From Paraburkholderia silviterrae (lineage in GTDB: Bacteria > Pseudomonadota > Gammaproteobacteria > Burkholderiales > Burkholderiaceae): DNA of 64,000 bases. Below are positions 34,851 to 44,171 of the stretch, in pieces. The stretch lies in NCBI RefSeq assembly GCF_004353915.1, contig NZ_SMRP01000002.1, positions 657,319-721,318 on the forward strand, given 5' to 3'. The position numbers and the translations under genes are program-made. Every line of letters starts with the position of its first letter. Positions within the stretch are counted from its first letter, which is position 1. The notes beneath the pieces are model-generated. The model saw nothing but the letters and a program-made list of their open reading frames with translations, had not been told where the DNA came from and did no database searches.

Positions 34851-36007
34851 GAGGTCAGCACCACGCCGGCCGATGCGCTCCAGCGCACGTAGACCTCGTC
34901 TTCCCAGGTGGGCGAATCGATCTCGGAGAGCGCGAGACTCGACATGTTCGCGATCACCGTCTTGCCCGAATCGAGCTTGACGTGATAGAGCGAATATCCG
35001 CCCATGTAAGCAATGTTCTTGACGACGCCCTTGCCCCAGTTGAAGGTTCCCTCGGGCGGCTTGCGCGTGAGCGCGATGCGCTCGGGGCGCACCGAGATCG
35101 TCACGGGCATGCCGAGCGGGCCAGTAATGCCGTGGCTCACGTAGAGGCGCACGGGCAGGTCCGGCGATTCGACGAACACGTGATCAGGCTCGTCTTCCAC
35201 CACGTTGCCATCGAACAGGTTCGTCGAGCCGATGAACTCCGCCGAGAAGCGGCTGTTCGGAAATTCGTAGACTTCGTTGGGCGCGCCGAGCTGCACGATC
35301 TGGCCTTCGCTCATGACGGCAAGGCGGTTGGCCATCGTCATCGCCTCTTCCTGGTCGTGCGTGACCATGATGCAGGTGACGCCCACTCGCTCGAGAATAT
35401 TGACGAGCTCGATCTGCGTGCGCTGGCGAATCTGCTTGTCGAGCGCCGACATCGGCTCGTCGAGCAGCAGCAATTTGGGGCGTTTCACGAGCGAGCGCGC
35501 AAGCGCGACGCGCTGCTGCTGGCCGCCCGAGAGCTGATGCGGCTTGCGCTTCGCGAAGCGCGACATCTGCACGAGCTCGAGCGCGGCGGCCACGCGATCC
35601 TTGAGCTCGCCCTTCTTCACGCCTTCCTGACGCAGTCCGAAGCCGACATTGGACTCCACCGTCATATGCGGAAAGAGCGCATACGACTGGAACATCATGT
35701 TGACCGGCCGGCGGTACGGCGGCAGCGCCGCGAGATCTTCGCCGTCGATCAGGATCTTGCCCGAGGTAATCGTCTCCAGACCGGCGAGCATGCGTAGCAA
35801 GGTGGATTTGCCGCAGCCCGAGCTGCCGAGCAGCGCGAACAGCTCACCCTTCTTCACCGACAGGTTGACGCCCTTGACGGCCGCCGTTTCGCCAAACTTC
35901 TTGACGACGTCGACGACCTGCACGAAGTTGTCCGCGGCCGAATCTGCCGCGGTGAAGCCCGAAGGCAGCGCGCCGGAGGCTACCGGCACGCTCGTCTGGT
36001 CACTCAT
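34847..36007 (-). CDS. potG: putrescine ABC transporter ATPase PotG
   Basis: A 386-residue ATPase. Walker A GSSGCGKST is at residues 61-69, the LSGGQQQRVALA signature is near 163, LLLLDEPMSALD follows, and a C-terminal TOBE/OB regulatory domain contains VSVRPERIALTRKPPEG-like sequence. It energises polyamine import. The ATG at 36007 gives the family length; the upstream extension to 36103 has no ribosome-binding site. Order and overlaps match the potFGHI operon of E. coli. Confidence 0.88.
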   Translation of the reverse strand: MSDQTSVPVASGALPSGFTAADSAADNFVQVVDVVKKFGETAAVKGVNLSVKKGELFALLGSSGCGKSTLLRMLAGLETITSGKILIDGEDLAALPPYRRPVNMMFQSYALFPHMTVESNVGFGLRQEGVKKGELKDRVAAALELVQMSRFAKRKPHQLSGGQQQRVALARSLVKRPKLLLLDEPMSALDKQIRQRTQIELVNILERVGVTCIMVTHDQEEAMTMANRLAVMSEGQIVQLGAPNEVYEFPNSRFSAEFIGSTNLFDGNVVEDEPDHVFVESPDLPVRLYVSHGITGPLGMPVTISVRPERIALTRKPPEGTFNWGKGVVKNIAYMGGYSLYHVKLDSGKTVIANMSSLALSEIDSPTWEDEVYVRWSASAGVVLTS

Positions 36008-36060
36008 GATTCTCTCTGCCCTGCCTGGTTCTGCCTTGATGCTGGACGGGGTTGACGAAC

Positions 36061-36090
36061 AAAGCCCCCGGCATCGTGCCGAGGGCTCGG
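36061..36090 (-). terminator. intercistronic hairpin between potF and potG
   Basis: On the minus strand AGCCCTCGGCA and TGCCGGGGGCT pair around CGA and are followed by TTTGTT. A partial terminator here would let the binding protein be made in excess over the membrane subunits, as is common in ABC importers. Confidence 0.55.
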
Positions 36091-36164
36091 GTAAAACGAT
36101 CACTGCGCGCCAAGCGGGCGCTAACCGCGCGCTGAGGACAGCCGGGAGCCCGCGTGCTGGCGCA

Positions 36165-37265
36165 TCAGCGGCCCGACTTGAATTCGGTCCACAGACGCGT
36201 CTGCAAGCGCTGGATCTCAGGCGGCAGCGGCTTGAGCAGGAACAGCGTCTTCAGGACTTCCGGCGACGGGTACACGGCCGGGTCGTTGGCGATGTCCTTG
36301 TTCACGTACTTGCGCGCTTCGGCGTTCGCGCTCGGGTAGTAGACCGCATTCGTGATGGCCGCGTGGACCTGCGGCGTCTCGATGTAGTTGATCCACTCGT
36401 ACGCCGCTTCCTTGTGTTGCGCGTCCTTCGGGATGGTCATCACGTCGAACCAGATCGGCGCGCCGCCCTTCGGAATGTAATATTCGATCTTGTACGGCTT
36501 CTTCGCGTCGATGGCGCGGTGCTTGGCGATCACGACGTCGCCCGACCAGCCGTAGGCGAAGCAGATGTCGCCGCCCACGAGGTCGTTGATGTAGCCCGAC
36601 GAGTTGAACTGCGTGATGTACGGACGGATCTTCTTCATCATCGCGAGCGCGGCGCGATAATCGTCCGGGTTGGTCGAGAGCGGGTCCTTGCCGATGTAGT
36701 GCAGCGCGGCTGCAAACATCTGGTCCGGCGCGTCAAGCACGGACACGCCGCAGGCCTTCAGCTTCGAGATGTTCTCGGGCTTGAAGAGGATGTCCCAGTT
36801 GTCGAGCGGCACATTCTTGCCAAGGATCTGCTGCGCCTTCGTGACGTTATAGGCGAGACCGGTGGTGCCGTAGGCCCAGGGCACGGCGAACTTGTTGCCC
36901 GGATCCGCGCCGGCGACCAGCGCCATCAATTGCGGATCGAGATACTTGAGGTTGGGGATCTTCGACTTGTCGAGCGGCGCGAAGATCCCGGCGGCGATCT
37001 GCTTGCCCGCGTAGTTGCTGGTCGGCACGACGATGTCATAGCCCGAATTGCCCGCGAGCAGCTTGGCCTGGAGCGTGTCGTCGCTGTCGTAGTTGTCGTA
37101 CTTGACCTGAATGCCGGTCTGCTTCTGGAAGTTCGGAATCGTGTCCTTGGCGATGTAATCGGACCAGTTGTACACGTTCAGTTGCGTATCCTTCGCCACC
37201 GACGTCAGCCACGGCGCCGCGCACAGCGCGAGTACAGCCAGCTTCGCCAAAACCCGTTTCTTCAT
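36165..37265 (-). CDS. potF: putrescine-binding periplasmic protein PotF
   Basis: A 366-residue solute-binding protein. A signal peptide (about residues 1-24, ending LTSVA-K) is followed by the polyamine-binding family opening LNVYNWSDYIAKDTIPNF and VKYDNYDSDDTLQAKLLAG. Later motifs VPTSNY and WAYGTTGLAYN are typical of PotD/PotF. It captures putrescine or a related polyamine in the periplasm. It is the first gene of the operon, separated from potG by a hairpin. Confidence 0.9.
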   Translation of the reverse strand: MKKRVLAKLAVLALCAAPWLTSVAKDTQLNVYNWSDYIAKDTIPNFQKQTGIQVKYDNYDSDDTLQAKLLAGNSGYDIVVPTSNYAGKQIAAGIFAPLDKSKIPNLKYLDPQLMALVAGADPGNKFAVPWAYGTTGLAYNVTKAQQILGKNVPLDNWDILFKPENISKLKACGVSVLDAPDQMFAAALHYIGKDPLSTNPDDYRAALAMMKKIRPYITQFNSSGYINDLVGGDICFAYGWSGDVVIAKHRAIDAKKPYKIEYYIPKGGAPIWFDVMTIPKDAQHKEAAYEWINYIETPQVHAAITNAVYYPSANAEARKYVNKDIANDPAVYPSPEVLKTLFLLKPLPPEIQRLQTRLWTEFKSGR

Positions 37266-37842
37266 CCCGTTCTCCGCTTGTTAGCCTGTCTTTGGCCTGG
37301 ATCCGGCCTGGCTGCGGCCCGCTCGCGCCGGCCGACCACCCTGTCTGTCTGCCGCGTCCGACGCGGCTCCCCTGCATTTACCGAACCTACCATCAAACAT
37401 GCCATGCGACAAAAAAAGCGCGCCGCCGTGTCGCGCAAACGGAACAGGATCTGCCGCGCAGCGAGGACGGTCACCGTAGATGGCCATGATGGCCGGTAAA
37501 TCGCGCGCAATTTTAGCCGTTTATCCGGCCCTGTCCACCAAAAAAACCGCCTGCGCAGCAGTCGCGCGACGCCGCTGCCCGTCAGGCCGTGGGCCTTTCC
37601 GGTTGAATGAATTCGTAAGGCATGCACCTCGCATTCGCCCTGCCGGCCCGGAACCCAACGGCATGACCGGCGCACGCCGCTCATGCACCCAAGACGAGCA
37701 CACGCATGGCGCCACCGAGCCGTTGCCCCCTCAGCCAAACGGACAAAGCAGACGACGCCGGCGAATCGGTTAACATAGCGGGGTTTTCCGCACGGCCGGT
37801 GCACATGCTTGCGCGCCGGCCATCCCGCCCCAAGACATATCG
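37266..37842. other. 577-base divergent intergenic region
   Basis: The region between potF and the DUF1289 gene contains no convincing gene. It is moderately AT-richer at 37530-37560 and near 37770, where TAACAT may be a -10 element for the DUF1289 gene. Short antisense frames here look like shadows. Confidence 0.4.
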
Positions 37843-38046
37843 ATGGCCTCCAATCTCCACGACCTCCCCGACAGTCCGTGCATCGGCGTGTGCTCGACGC
37901 TCTTCGACGACATCTGCAAAGGCTGCGGCCGCACCGCGACGGAAGTCTCGAACTGGGTCTTCCTGACCGACGAGGAAAAGCGCGCCGTCTGGACGCGCAT
38001 CGAGCACGAGGGCACCGCAATGCGCTTTCAGAAGAACCGCGCCTAG
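37843..38046 (+). CDS. DUF1289 small cysteine-rich protein
   Basis: A 67-residue protein with the family pattern SPCIGVCSTLFDDICKGCGRT (split here as SPCIGVC, then CKGCGRT), giving four cysteines spaced CxxxC and CxxC that could bind a metal. WVFLTDEEKRAVWTRI follows. DUF1289 proteins are widespread in Proteobacteria and have no settled function. The TAG stop falls inside the first unit of a 14-bp tandem repeat array. Confidence 0.85.
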   Translation: MASNLHDLPDSPCIGVCSTLFDDICKGCGRTATEVSNWVFLTDEEKRAVWTRIEHEGTAMRFQKNRA

Positions 38047-38124
38047 CCGGCCGCGCCTGACCGGTCGTGCCTGGCCGGCCGCACCTGACTGGCCGTGCCT
38101 GGCCTGCTACGCCTGACCAGCCGT
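38041..38124 (+). repeat. 14-bp tandem repeat spanning a stop codon
   Basis: Six degenerate 14-bp units run head to tail (38041, 38055, 38069, 38083, 38097, 38111), each close to GCCTGNCCGGCCGT. The first unit contains the stop codon of the DUF1289 gene, and a partial seventh follows. Loss of that stop would extend the protein through the repeat. Confidence 0.75.
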
Positions 38125-38151
38125 GGCAGGCCAGTCGAACAAAGCAAAAAA

Positions 38152-38172
38152 AACGCCGGACTAGCCGGCGTT
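38152..38172. terminator. terminator downstream of ompW
   Basis: AACGCCGG-ACTAG-CCGGCGTT is a perfect eight-base-pair stem. On the minus strand it is followed by eight T residues counting the stem end, so it should stop ompW transcription; the plus-strand side is weaker. Confidence 0.8.
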
Positions 38173-38217
38173 GCTTTCGTGTCGACGTCGCGCAGGACTC
38201 ACCTCGCGCGGCGGCGA

Positions 38218-38862
38218 TCAGAACTTCATGCCGACACCCACGCCCACCACGAGCGGATCGATATAGAGTGTGCCGAGCGACGAGCCATTGAGCGACGCGC
38301 CCGTGCGCATCCAGATCTTCTTGATGTCCGCGTTCACGAAAACGTTCTTGGCGACCTGATAGTCGACGCCGAACTGCAGCGCCGGGCCGAAGCTATGGTT
38401 GTCGATCGACACGGACTGATCGCCCACGTGCAGACCGTTGTTGTAGAACAGCGTGTAGTTGATGCCGGCGCCGACGTACGGCCGGAACACGCCCGCGTTA
38501 TTGAAGTGATACTGCAGCAGCAGCGTGGGCGGCAGCACGCCAACGCCACCCAGCGCGCCGAGACTTGACGTGATCTGGTTGCGCGACGTACCGAGAATGA
38601 GCTCGGCGCCGATGTTGTTCGTCACCATGTAGGTGAAGTCGAGCTCGGGAACGATCGCGTTGTTGACGTCTGCCTTGATCGCATTGAGCGTGCCGCTCGA
38701 ACCCACCTGCGGCGTGATGGCGATCGCGCGCAGGCGCACGAGCCAGTCGCCCGCATAAATGCCCGTTTCGGGTGTGCTGGCAGCGTGAGCGGCCGATGCG
38801 GCGAAAGCCGCACCGAACGCAAGTGCGGCGGCAGCCGCGATGGTTTTGAATTGCCTCTTCAT
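38218..38862 (-). CDS. ompW: OmpW-family outer membrane protein
   Basis: A 214-residue eight-stranded barrel. A signal peptide (MKRQFKTIAAAAALAFGAAF and on to AHA) precedes GDWLVRLRAIAITPQ. The family features YHFN, FRPYVGAGINYTLFY and the closing PLVVGVGVGMKF with a terminal Phe are present. OmpW proteins form a narrow hydrophobic channel. A -35-like TTGACA lies at 38911-38916 on the minus strand, so it may have its own promoter besides read-through from the nitronate monooxygenase gene 84 bases upstream. Confidence 0.9.
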   Translation of the reverse strand: MKRQFKTIAAAAALAFGAAFAASAAHAASTPETGIYAGDWLVRLRAIAITPQVGSSGTLNAIKADVNNAIVPELDFTYMVTNNIGAELILGTSRNQITSSLGALGGVGVLPPTLLLQYHFNNAGVFRPYVGAGINYTLFYNNGLHVGDQSVSIDNHSFGPALQFGVDYQVAKNVFVNADIKKIWMRTGASLNGSSLGTLYIDPLVVGVGVGMKF

Positions 38863-38946
38863 GATGGTTACCCCCGTTATCCCTGCGCTGATTCGCAAGT
38901 CCGTAGAAATTGTCAACGGGGGGTTCCATCGCGAATTTGATGGCCG

Positions 38947-40137
38947 TCAGGTCAGCGCAAATGCCGCCCGATGTGCGACAGCAGGCCGCAAAACGCCGGT
39001 CAAAAGCAGCTCCAGCAGGTCCCTTACGCTGCGGATGGCGTTGCCAAATGGCAACGCTTCGCGGCCACGGAAGAACAGGCCATTCGCCACGTCGCCGCGC
39101 AACGCCGCCGCAAGACGGGTATCGATGCAGAAATGGCCGAATTTTTCGATGCCGTCGCGCAGACCGCAGATCGACAGACATTCGAGCCCGGTCGGGCACG
39201 CATTCTTGACGAGACCGATCTTGTTGCGGATGCGCGACTCGTTGCGCAGGTAACGGTCGAGCCACGGCGTCTTCACCGCACGCGCGGGCAGGCCGGTCAC
39301 GCTCACGAACTCGACGATATCTTCCGGTTTGGCGTCAACGAGCACGCGCTTGAAATTCGGATGGGCATCGCCCTCCTCCGTCACGGCGAACGGCGTGCCC
39401 ACCTGCACGCCGTTGGCGCCCGCGTCGAGCCACTTGCGCACGGCCTCGTGGCTGTTGATGCCGCCCGCCACGATGAGCGGCACCTCGCGGCGCGTGATGC
39501 CGAGCGACGCATAAACGCTGTCGAGCTCCTCGAAGATGCGATCGAATGCGAAGCGCTCATTGCCCATGTCGGCGATATCGGTCACGCCGAGATGGCCGCC
39601 CGCGTGCGCGGGATGCTCGAGCACGACGGCGTCGGGCAGACGCCCTTTTTTCATCCACTTCTTGAGCACGAGCGAAACGCCGCGCGCATCGGAAAGGATC
39701 GGGATGAGCGCAATATCCACGCCCTGGGTGAGATCGGGCAGATCGAGCGGCAGGCCCGCGCCCATGACGATCGCATCGGCGCCATGCTCGCAGGCCGCGC
39801 GCACGTAGTCGGCATGGGCATTGACCGCCTTCATGACGTTCACGGCGATCATGCCTTTGCCCTGCGCGAGCTTGCGCGCGGCCTCGATCTCGCGGCCGAG
39901 CGCGACGAGATTCGCGCGCGCGAGCGTCTCATGCCGAGGGTCGGCGCGGCACAGCGCGACGAGGTCGGCGTGATGATGGCGCAGGTCGATGCTCGCGATG
40001 GTGCCGAGCGCGCCTTCGCGCGCGACGCTGCCCGCGAGCCGGTGCGCCGAGATGCCGACGCCCATGCCGCCTTGCACGATGGGCAGCAGTTGGCGGCCGC
40101 GGATGTCGAGCGGCGCGAATGAATGTGTAGGAAACAT
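38947..40137 (-). CDS. nitronate monooxygenase family protein
   Basis: A 396-residue FMN-binding TIM-barrel enzyme of the 2-nitropropane dioxygenase family. Family segments are PIVQGGMGVGISAHRLAG (residues 19-36), HPAHAGGHLG (near 175), IVAGGINSHEAVRKWLDAG and GVQVGTPFA. The catalytic-type His is in AHAGGH. It would oxidise nitronates such as propionate-3-nitronate. The C-terminal Cys-rich piece (KNACPTGLECLSICG) is shared with a longer subgroup. A perfect FNR-type box lies about 70 bases upstream of the ATG. Confidence 0.82.
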   Translation of the reverse strand: MFPTHSFAPLDIRGRQLLPIVQGGMGVGISAHRLAGSVAREGALGTIASIDLRHHHADLVALCRADPRHETLARANLVALGREIEAARKLAQGKGMIAVNVMKAVNAHADYVRAACEHGADAIVMGAGLPLDLPDLTQGVDIALIPILSDARGVSLVLKKWMKKGRLPDAVVLEHPAHAGGHLGVTDIADMGNERFAFDRIFEELDSVYASLGITRREVPLIVAGGINSHEAVRKWLDAGANGVQVGTPFAVTEEGDAHPNFKRVLVDAKPEDIVEFVSVTGLPARAVKTPWLDRYLRNESRIRNKIGLVKNACPTGLECLSICGLRDGIEKFGHFCIDTRLAAALRGDVANGLFFRGREALPFGNAIRSVRDLLELLLTGVLRPAVAHRAAFALT

Positions 40138-40200
40138 GGAGACCCGCTTTGCGTTGTCGATGGCAAAGCGTCAATGGTCGCGCGCTGCCCACGGACGATA

Positions 40201-40214
40201 TTGATAAATATCAA
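40201..40214 (-). promoter_or_regulatory. perfect FNR/ANR-type binding site
   Basis: TTGATAAATATCAA matches the consensus TTGAT-N4-ATCAA exactly and extends to a 7+4+7 palindrome at 40199-40216. It lies about 70 bases upstream of the nitronate monooxygenase start, a position suited to activation under low oxygen. Confidence 0.75.
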
Positions 40215-40219
40215 TAAAA

Positions 40220-40249
40220 AATGCGGAGAACAGCGAAGATCTCCGCATT
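40220..40249 (-). terminator. terminator of the aldehyde dehydrogenase gene
   Basis: On the minus strand AATGCGGAGA and TCTCCGCATT form a ten-base stem followed by TTTT-ATTG. It isolates the dehydrogenase from the FNR-boxed gene downstream. Confidence 0.8.
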
Positions 40250-40307
40250 AATGATGAAAATCAAAACGTCGCACCGAAACCTTTGCAAGGCGCGAAGCGG
40301 CTTCACA

Positions 40308-41741
40308 TCAGGGTTTCGGCACCTTGAACTGCATCGACTTGTACTCCAGGTACTCTTCGAGACCATATACACCGTTCTCGCGGCCGTGGCCCGACTGCTT
40401 GAAGCCACCGAACGGCGCGGCCATGTTCCAGGTGCCGCCGTTGATGTCGATCTGGCCCGTGCGGATGCGGCGCGCCACGCGTGCCGCGCGCTCGTCGCTG
40501 CCGGCCCAGACCGCGCCGCCCAGGCCGTAGGGCGAGTCGTTGGCGATTGCCACGGCGTCATCCTCGTCCTTGGCCGTGAGGATCGTGAGCACCGGGCCGA
40601 AGATCTCCTCCTGCGCGATGGCTGCATCGCGCGGCACGCGGCCGAACACGGTCGGTTTCACGAAGAAGCCCTTCGTCACGCCTTCGGGCAGGCCTGCGCC
40701 GCCCGTCACCAGCTCGGCGCCATCGGCGATGCCGCGCTCGATGTACTGCTGCACGCGCTCTTGTTGCACCTTCGAGGCGAGCGGTCCGAGCTTCGCTTTT
40801 TCGTCGCGCGGATCGCCGACCGTATAGGCTTCGACGGCCTCCTTCGCGAGTGCGCGCGCTTCTTCGTAGCGCGCTTCGGGCACGATCATGCGGGTATGTG
40901 CCGAGCAGGTCTGCCCCGAGTTCAGGAAGCAGGCGCCCACGGTGCCCTTCACGGCCGCCGCGAAATCCGCGTCGTCGAGCACGACCGAGGCCGACTTGCC
41001 GCCCAGCTCCAGCGCGACGCGCTTGACGGTGGCCGAAGCCACCTCCGACACGCACTTGCCCGCGCGCGTCGAGCCGGTGAACGAGACCATGTCGACGTCG
41101 GGGTGACGCGCGAGCAACTCGCCGACCACCGGCCCGTAGCCGGTCACGAGATTGAAGACGCCTGCGGGCAGGCCCGCCTCGTGAATGGCCTCGGCGAGGA
41201 CGAACGCGTTGAGCGGCGCCACCTCGGACGGCTTGAGCACGACGGTGCATCCCGCGGCGAGCGCGGCGGCCACCTTGAGCGTGATCTGATTGAGCGGATA
41301 GTTCCACGGCGTGATGGCCGCGACCACGCCCACCGGCTCGCGCACGACGAGCGAGTTGCCCACGCGCTCCTCGTACTGGAACTCGTTCGCGAGCTTCGCG
41401 TAGGCGCCCCAGTTGTAGACGGGGCCGCCCACCTGGATCGCGCGCGCGAGCTTCAGCGGCATGCCCACTTCGCCCGCGATCAACTGGGCGAGCTCGTCGG
41501 TGCGGGCCTTGAGGTTATCGGCGATTTTCTGGAGGTAGGCGCCGCGCTCTTGCGGGCTCGTTGCCGCCCATGTGTCGAAAGCGGCGCGCGCGGCGGCGAT
41601 AGCCGCTTCGGCATCGGCTTCGTTGCCTTCGGGGATGCGGCCCATGACAGCCTCGGTGCCCGAGTCGATCACGTCGATCGTGCCCTTGCCGTGCGGCGCG
41701 ACCCATTGGCCGTTGATGTAGAGCTGCTCGTAGTTGTTCAT
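40308..41741 (-). CDS. NAD(P)-dependent aldehyde dehydrogenase
   Basis: A 477-residue aldehyde dehydrogenase. Characteristic segments are [45 protein letters not shown], the catalytic-base segment [10 protein letters not shown] and the nucleophile in [14 protein letters not shown] conserved EEIFGPVL follows near residue 380. It oxidises an aldehyde to the acid in the cytoplasm; the substrate is not evident. The ATG at 41741 gives standard length, while the frame upstream to 41897 is too long for the family. Confidence 0.9.
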   Translation of the reverse strand: MNNYEQLYINGQWVAPHGKGTIDVIDSGTEAVMGRIPEGNEADAEAAIAAARAAFDTWAATSPQERGAYLQKIADNLKARTDELAQLIAGEVGMPLKLARAIQVGGPVYNWGAYAKLANEFQYEERVGNSLVVREPVGVVAAITPWNYPLNQITLKVAAALAAGCTVVLKPSEVAPLNAFVLAEAIHEAGLPAGVFNLVTGYGPVVGELLARHPDVDMVSFTGSTRAGKCVSEVASATVKRVALELGGKSASVVLDDADFAAAVKGTVGACFLNSGQTCSAHTRMIVPEARYEEARALAKEAVEAYTVGDPRDEKAKLGPLASKVQQERVQQYIERGIADGAELVTGGAGLPEGVTKGFFVKPTVFGRVPRDAAIAQEEIFGPVLTILTAKDEDDAVAIANDSPYGLGGAVWAGSDERAARVARRIRTGQIDINGGTWNMAAPFGGFKQSGHGRENGVYGLEEYLEYKSMQFKVPKP

Positions 41742-41942
41742 GCGGGTACTCCTGTCTCCGTATGGTCCATCTGAGCTCGCGGCCATGCCGCGAAGATCCC
41801 GCATTCTAGCGCGGTTGACGCAAACGGAAGGTACGCCGTTGACACAGGGAAAAAGCCATTTGCCCACGAATGCCGAAATTGAGATGGGCTGCAGCATGCG
41901 TGCCTTAAACTTCCCGCCGACTTGTTACGGAGGAGTAAAGAA

Positions 41943-42248
41943 ATGAATTGGCTCGCCCCTCGTAGCCGTCCGCGTAGTGGCCGGATCATCGCAGTTGCAG
42001 CAGTGACCGCGTTCTTGCCCGCCCTGGCTTTATCTCAGACATTCTCGACGGGTGCAGCCACGCCCTTCGCACCGCCCCCGCCCAACGGCTCAACCAGCTT
42101 CTCGAGCACGTTCTCGAGTGCGCTTGCACCGGAAAGGTCGTCAGACACGCCCGGCAGTGTCTCGGACGGCCCGCCCACGGTGAAGAACAACGACATGATC
42201 GGGCATTGGAAGACGCTGGACGACAACACGGCACGGACAGAGGAATAG
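41943..42248 (+). CDS. small secreted protein of unknown function
   Basis: A 101-residue protein preceded by a strong GGAGGAG. Residues 1-31 form a signal peptide with a basic start (MNWLAPRSRPRSGR) and an ALALS-type cleavage region. The mature part is Ser/Pro/Thr-rich (PPPPNGSTSFSSTFSSALAP) and ends in NNDMIGHWKTLDDNTARTEE. No domain recognised. It is divergent from the aldehyde dehydrogenase and followed by a good terminator, so it is a single-gene unit. Confidence 0.65.
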   Translation: MNWLAPRSRPRSGRIIAVAAVTAFLPALALSQTFSTGAATPFAPPPPNGSTSFSSTFSSALAPERSSDTPGSVSDGPPTVKNNDMIGHWKTLDDNTARTEE

Positions 42249-42273
42249 GCCCTGGCACCCAGACGCTCGAAGC

Positions 42274-42305
42274 AAAACGGGCGACGCATTCGCGCCGCCC
42301 GTTTT
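42274..42305 (+). terminator. terminator after the small secreted protein gene
   Basis: AAAACGGGCG and CGCCCGTTTT pair across a 12-base loop and end in TTTTC. The symmetry suggests it could also act for the convergent ABC-F gene. Confidence 0.75.
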
Positions 42306-42334
42306 CATTCGTGGCTCAGACTACGAGCCGAACC

Positions 42335-43927
42335 TCAATGCAGGCCCTGACTCGCAAGGAAGTCCTCGTAGTTGCCGCTGTAGTCGTTGATCTTGCCGTC
42401 GGTTTTCACTTCGATGATGCGGTTGGCGAGACCGTTCACGAACTCGCGGTCGTGCGACACGAAGATCAGCGTGCCTTCGAACTTTTCGAGCGCGATCTGC
42501 AGCGACTCGATCGATTCCATGTCCATGTGGTTGGTGGGCTCGTCCATGAGCAGCACGTTGTGGCGGCCGAGCATCAGCTTGCCCCAGATCATGCGGCCCT
42601 TCTCCCCGCCCGAGAGCACCTTCACCGACTTCCGGATGTCGTCGGCGTTAAAGAGCAGACGGCCGAGCGTGCCGCGCACGGACTGCTCGTCGTCGCCTTC
42701 CTGGCGGTACTGGTCGATCCAGTCCATCAGCGTGACGTCAGCCGGAAACTCTTCGTACGTATCCTGCGGCATGTAACCGATGCTCGCGTTCTCGGCCCAC
42801 TTCACCGAGCCGTTATCGACGGCCAGATTGCCCAGCAGCGAGCGCAGCAGCGTGGTCTTGCCCGCGCCGTTTTCGCCGATGATCGCGATGCGCTCGCCCG
42901 GCTGCACGCTGATGCTGAATTTGTTGAAAATCCTGCGCTCGTACGTCTTCGTGATTTCTTCCGCGACCACGGCAATGTTGTGCAGCTTCTTCTCGAACTC
43001 GAAGCGGATGAACGGGTTCTGGCGCGAAGACGGCTTGAATTCCTCGATCTTGATCTTGTCGATCATCTTCAGGCGGCTGGTCGCCTGGCGCGCCTTGGAC
43101 TTGTTGGCCGAGAAGCGGCGCACGAAGTCCTGCAGGTCGGCCACGCGCTCCTTCGCCTTCTGGTTGGCGGCCTGCTGACGCTCGCGCGCCTGCGCCGAGG
43201 CCAGCATGTAGTCGTCGTAGTTGCCCGGCCAGACCTTCAGCGTGCCGTAGTCCATGTCCGCCATGTGCGTGCAGACCTGGTTCAGGAAGTGTCGATCGTG
43301 GGAGATGATGATCATGGTCGAGTTGTACTCGTTCAGAACGTCTTCCAGCCAGCGGATCGAATTGATGTCGAGGTTGTTGGTCGGTTCGTCGAGCAGCAGC
43401 ACGTCCGGCTTCGAGAACAGCGCCTGTGCGAGCAGCACGCGCAGCTTCCAGCCCGGCGCCACGCCGCTCATCGGGCCGTTGTGGAACTCCGTGCCAATGC
43501 CGATGCCGAGCAGCAGCTCGCCCGCGCGCGCCTCGGCCGTGTAGCCGTCGTACTCGGCGAACTTCGCTTCGAGTTCGGCGGCGTGCATATAATCGTCGTC
43601 GGTTGCCTCGGGGTTCGCGTAGATCGCGTCGCGCTCGGTCATCGCGGCCCACATTTCCGTGTGGCCCATCATGACGACGTCGAGCACGCGCACATCTTCG
43701 TACGCGAACTGGTCCTGACGCAGCTTGCCCAGACGCACGTTCGGCTCGAGGATGACGTTGCCGGAGCTCTGCTCGAGGTCGCTGCCCAGGATCTTCATGA
43801 ACGTGGACTTGCCGCAACCGTTCGCGCCGATCAGGCCATAGCGGTTGCCTTCGCCGAATTTGACCGAGATGTTCTCGAACAAGGGCTTCGGCCCGAATTG
43901 CATGGTGATGTTGGCGGTAGAGAGCAC
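42335..43927 (-). CDS. ybiT: ABC-F family ATPase, YbiT-like
   Basis: A 530-residue protein with two ABC domains and no membrane segments. Walker A motifs are GANGCGKST (about residue 34) and GENGAGKTT (about 352), with [11 protein letters not shown] and [11 protein letters not shown] as Walker B. The linker between domains is long and basic. The first signature is degenerate ([11 protein letters not shown]) while the second is LSGGEKGR, which is the YbiT pattern. ABC-F proteins act on the ribosome exit site during translation. It has its own promoter region and is not in an operon. Confidence 0.9.
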   Translation of the reverse strand: MLSTANITMQFGPKPLFENISVKFGEGNRYGLIGANGCGKSTFMKILGSDLEQSSGNVILEPNVRLGKLRQDQFAYEDVRVLDVVMMGHTEMWAAMTERDAIYANPEATDDDYMHAAELEAKFAEYDGYTAEARAGELLLGIGIGTEFHNGPMSGVAPGWKLRVLLAQALFSKPDVLLLDEPTNNLDINSIRWLEDVLNEYNSTMIIISHDRHFLNQVCTHMADMDYGTLKVWPGNYDDYMLASAQARERQQAANQKAKERVADLQDFVRRFSANKSKARQATSRLKMIDKIKIEEFKPSSRQNPFIRFEFEKKLHNIAVVAEEITKTYERRIFNKFSISVQPGERIAIIGENGAGKTTLLRSLLGNLAVDNGSVKWAENASIGYMPQDTYEEFPADVTLMDWIDQYRQEGDDEQSVRGTLGRLLFNADDIRKSVKVLSGGEKGRMIWGKLMLGRHNVLLMDEPTNHMDMESIESLQIALEKFEGTLIFVSHDREFVNGLANRIIEVKTDGKINDYSGNYEDFLASQGLH

Positions 43928-44171
43928 AGCGCGTCCCGGTAAGTAGATCGACGAAAAACCTGTAATTTTAGCAGGTTATGCCAGTTCGCGCGCGGCTGCC
44001 AGCGCTCTGGCCTCGCAGGCGCGCCCTGGAAAATTACCGGAAATTCGTGGCAGATTCGTGCCGGCAATGCCTGGACTGCCGGATGGCAGTCTGGGGAGCC
44101 CGACGGGTGCCGGGGGCCTGGGACTTGTGAACCAGGGGAGCCGCTTGCCGCCTGCCCCCCGAGCCGCGGCA

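Noticed and set aside
42335..43927. Damaged first ATPase signature in the ABC-F protein as a sign of inactivation
   Set aside because: The [10 protein letters not shown] form is the normal YbiT-type variant, and both Walker A motifs are intact.
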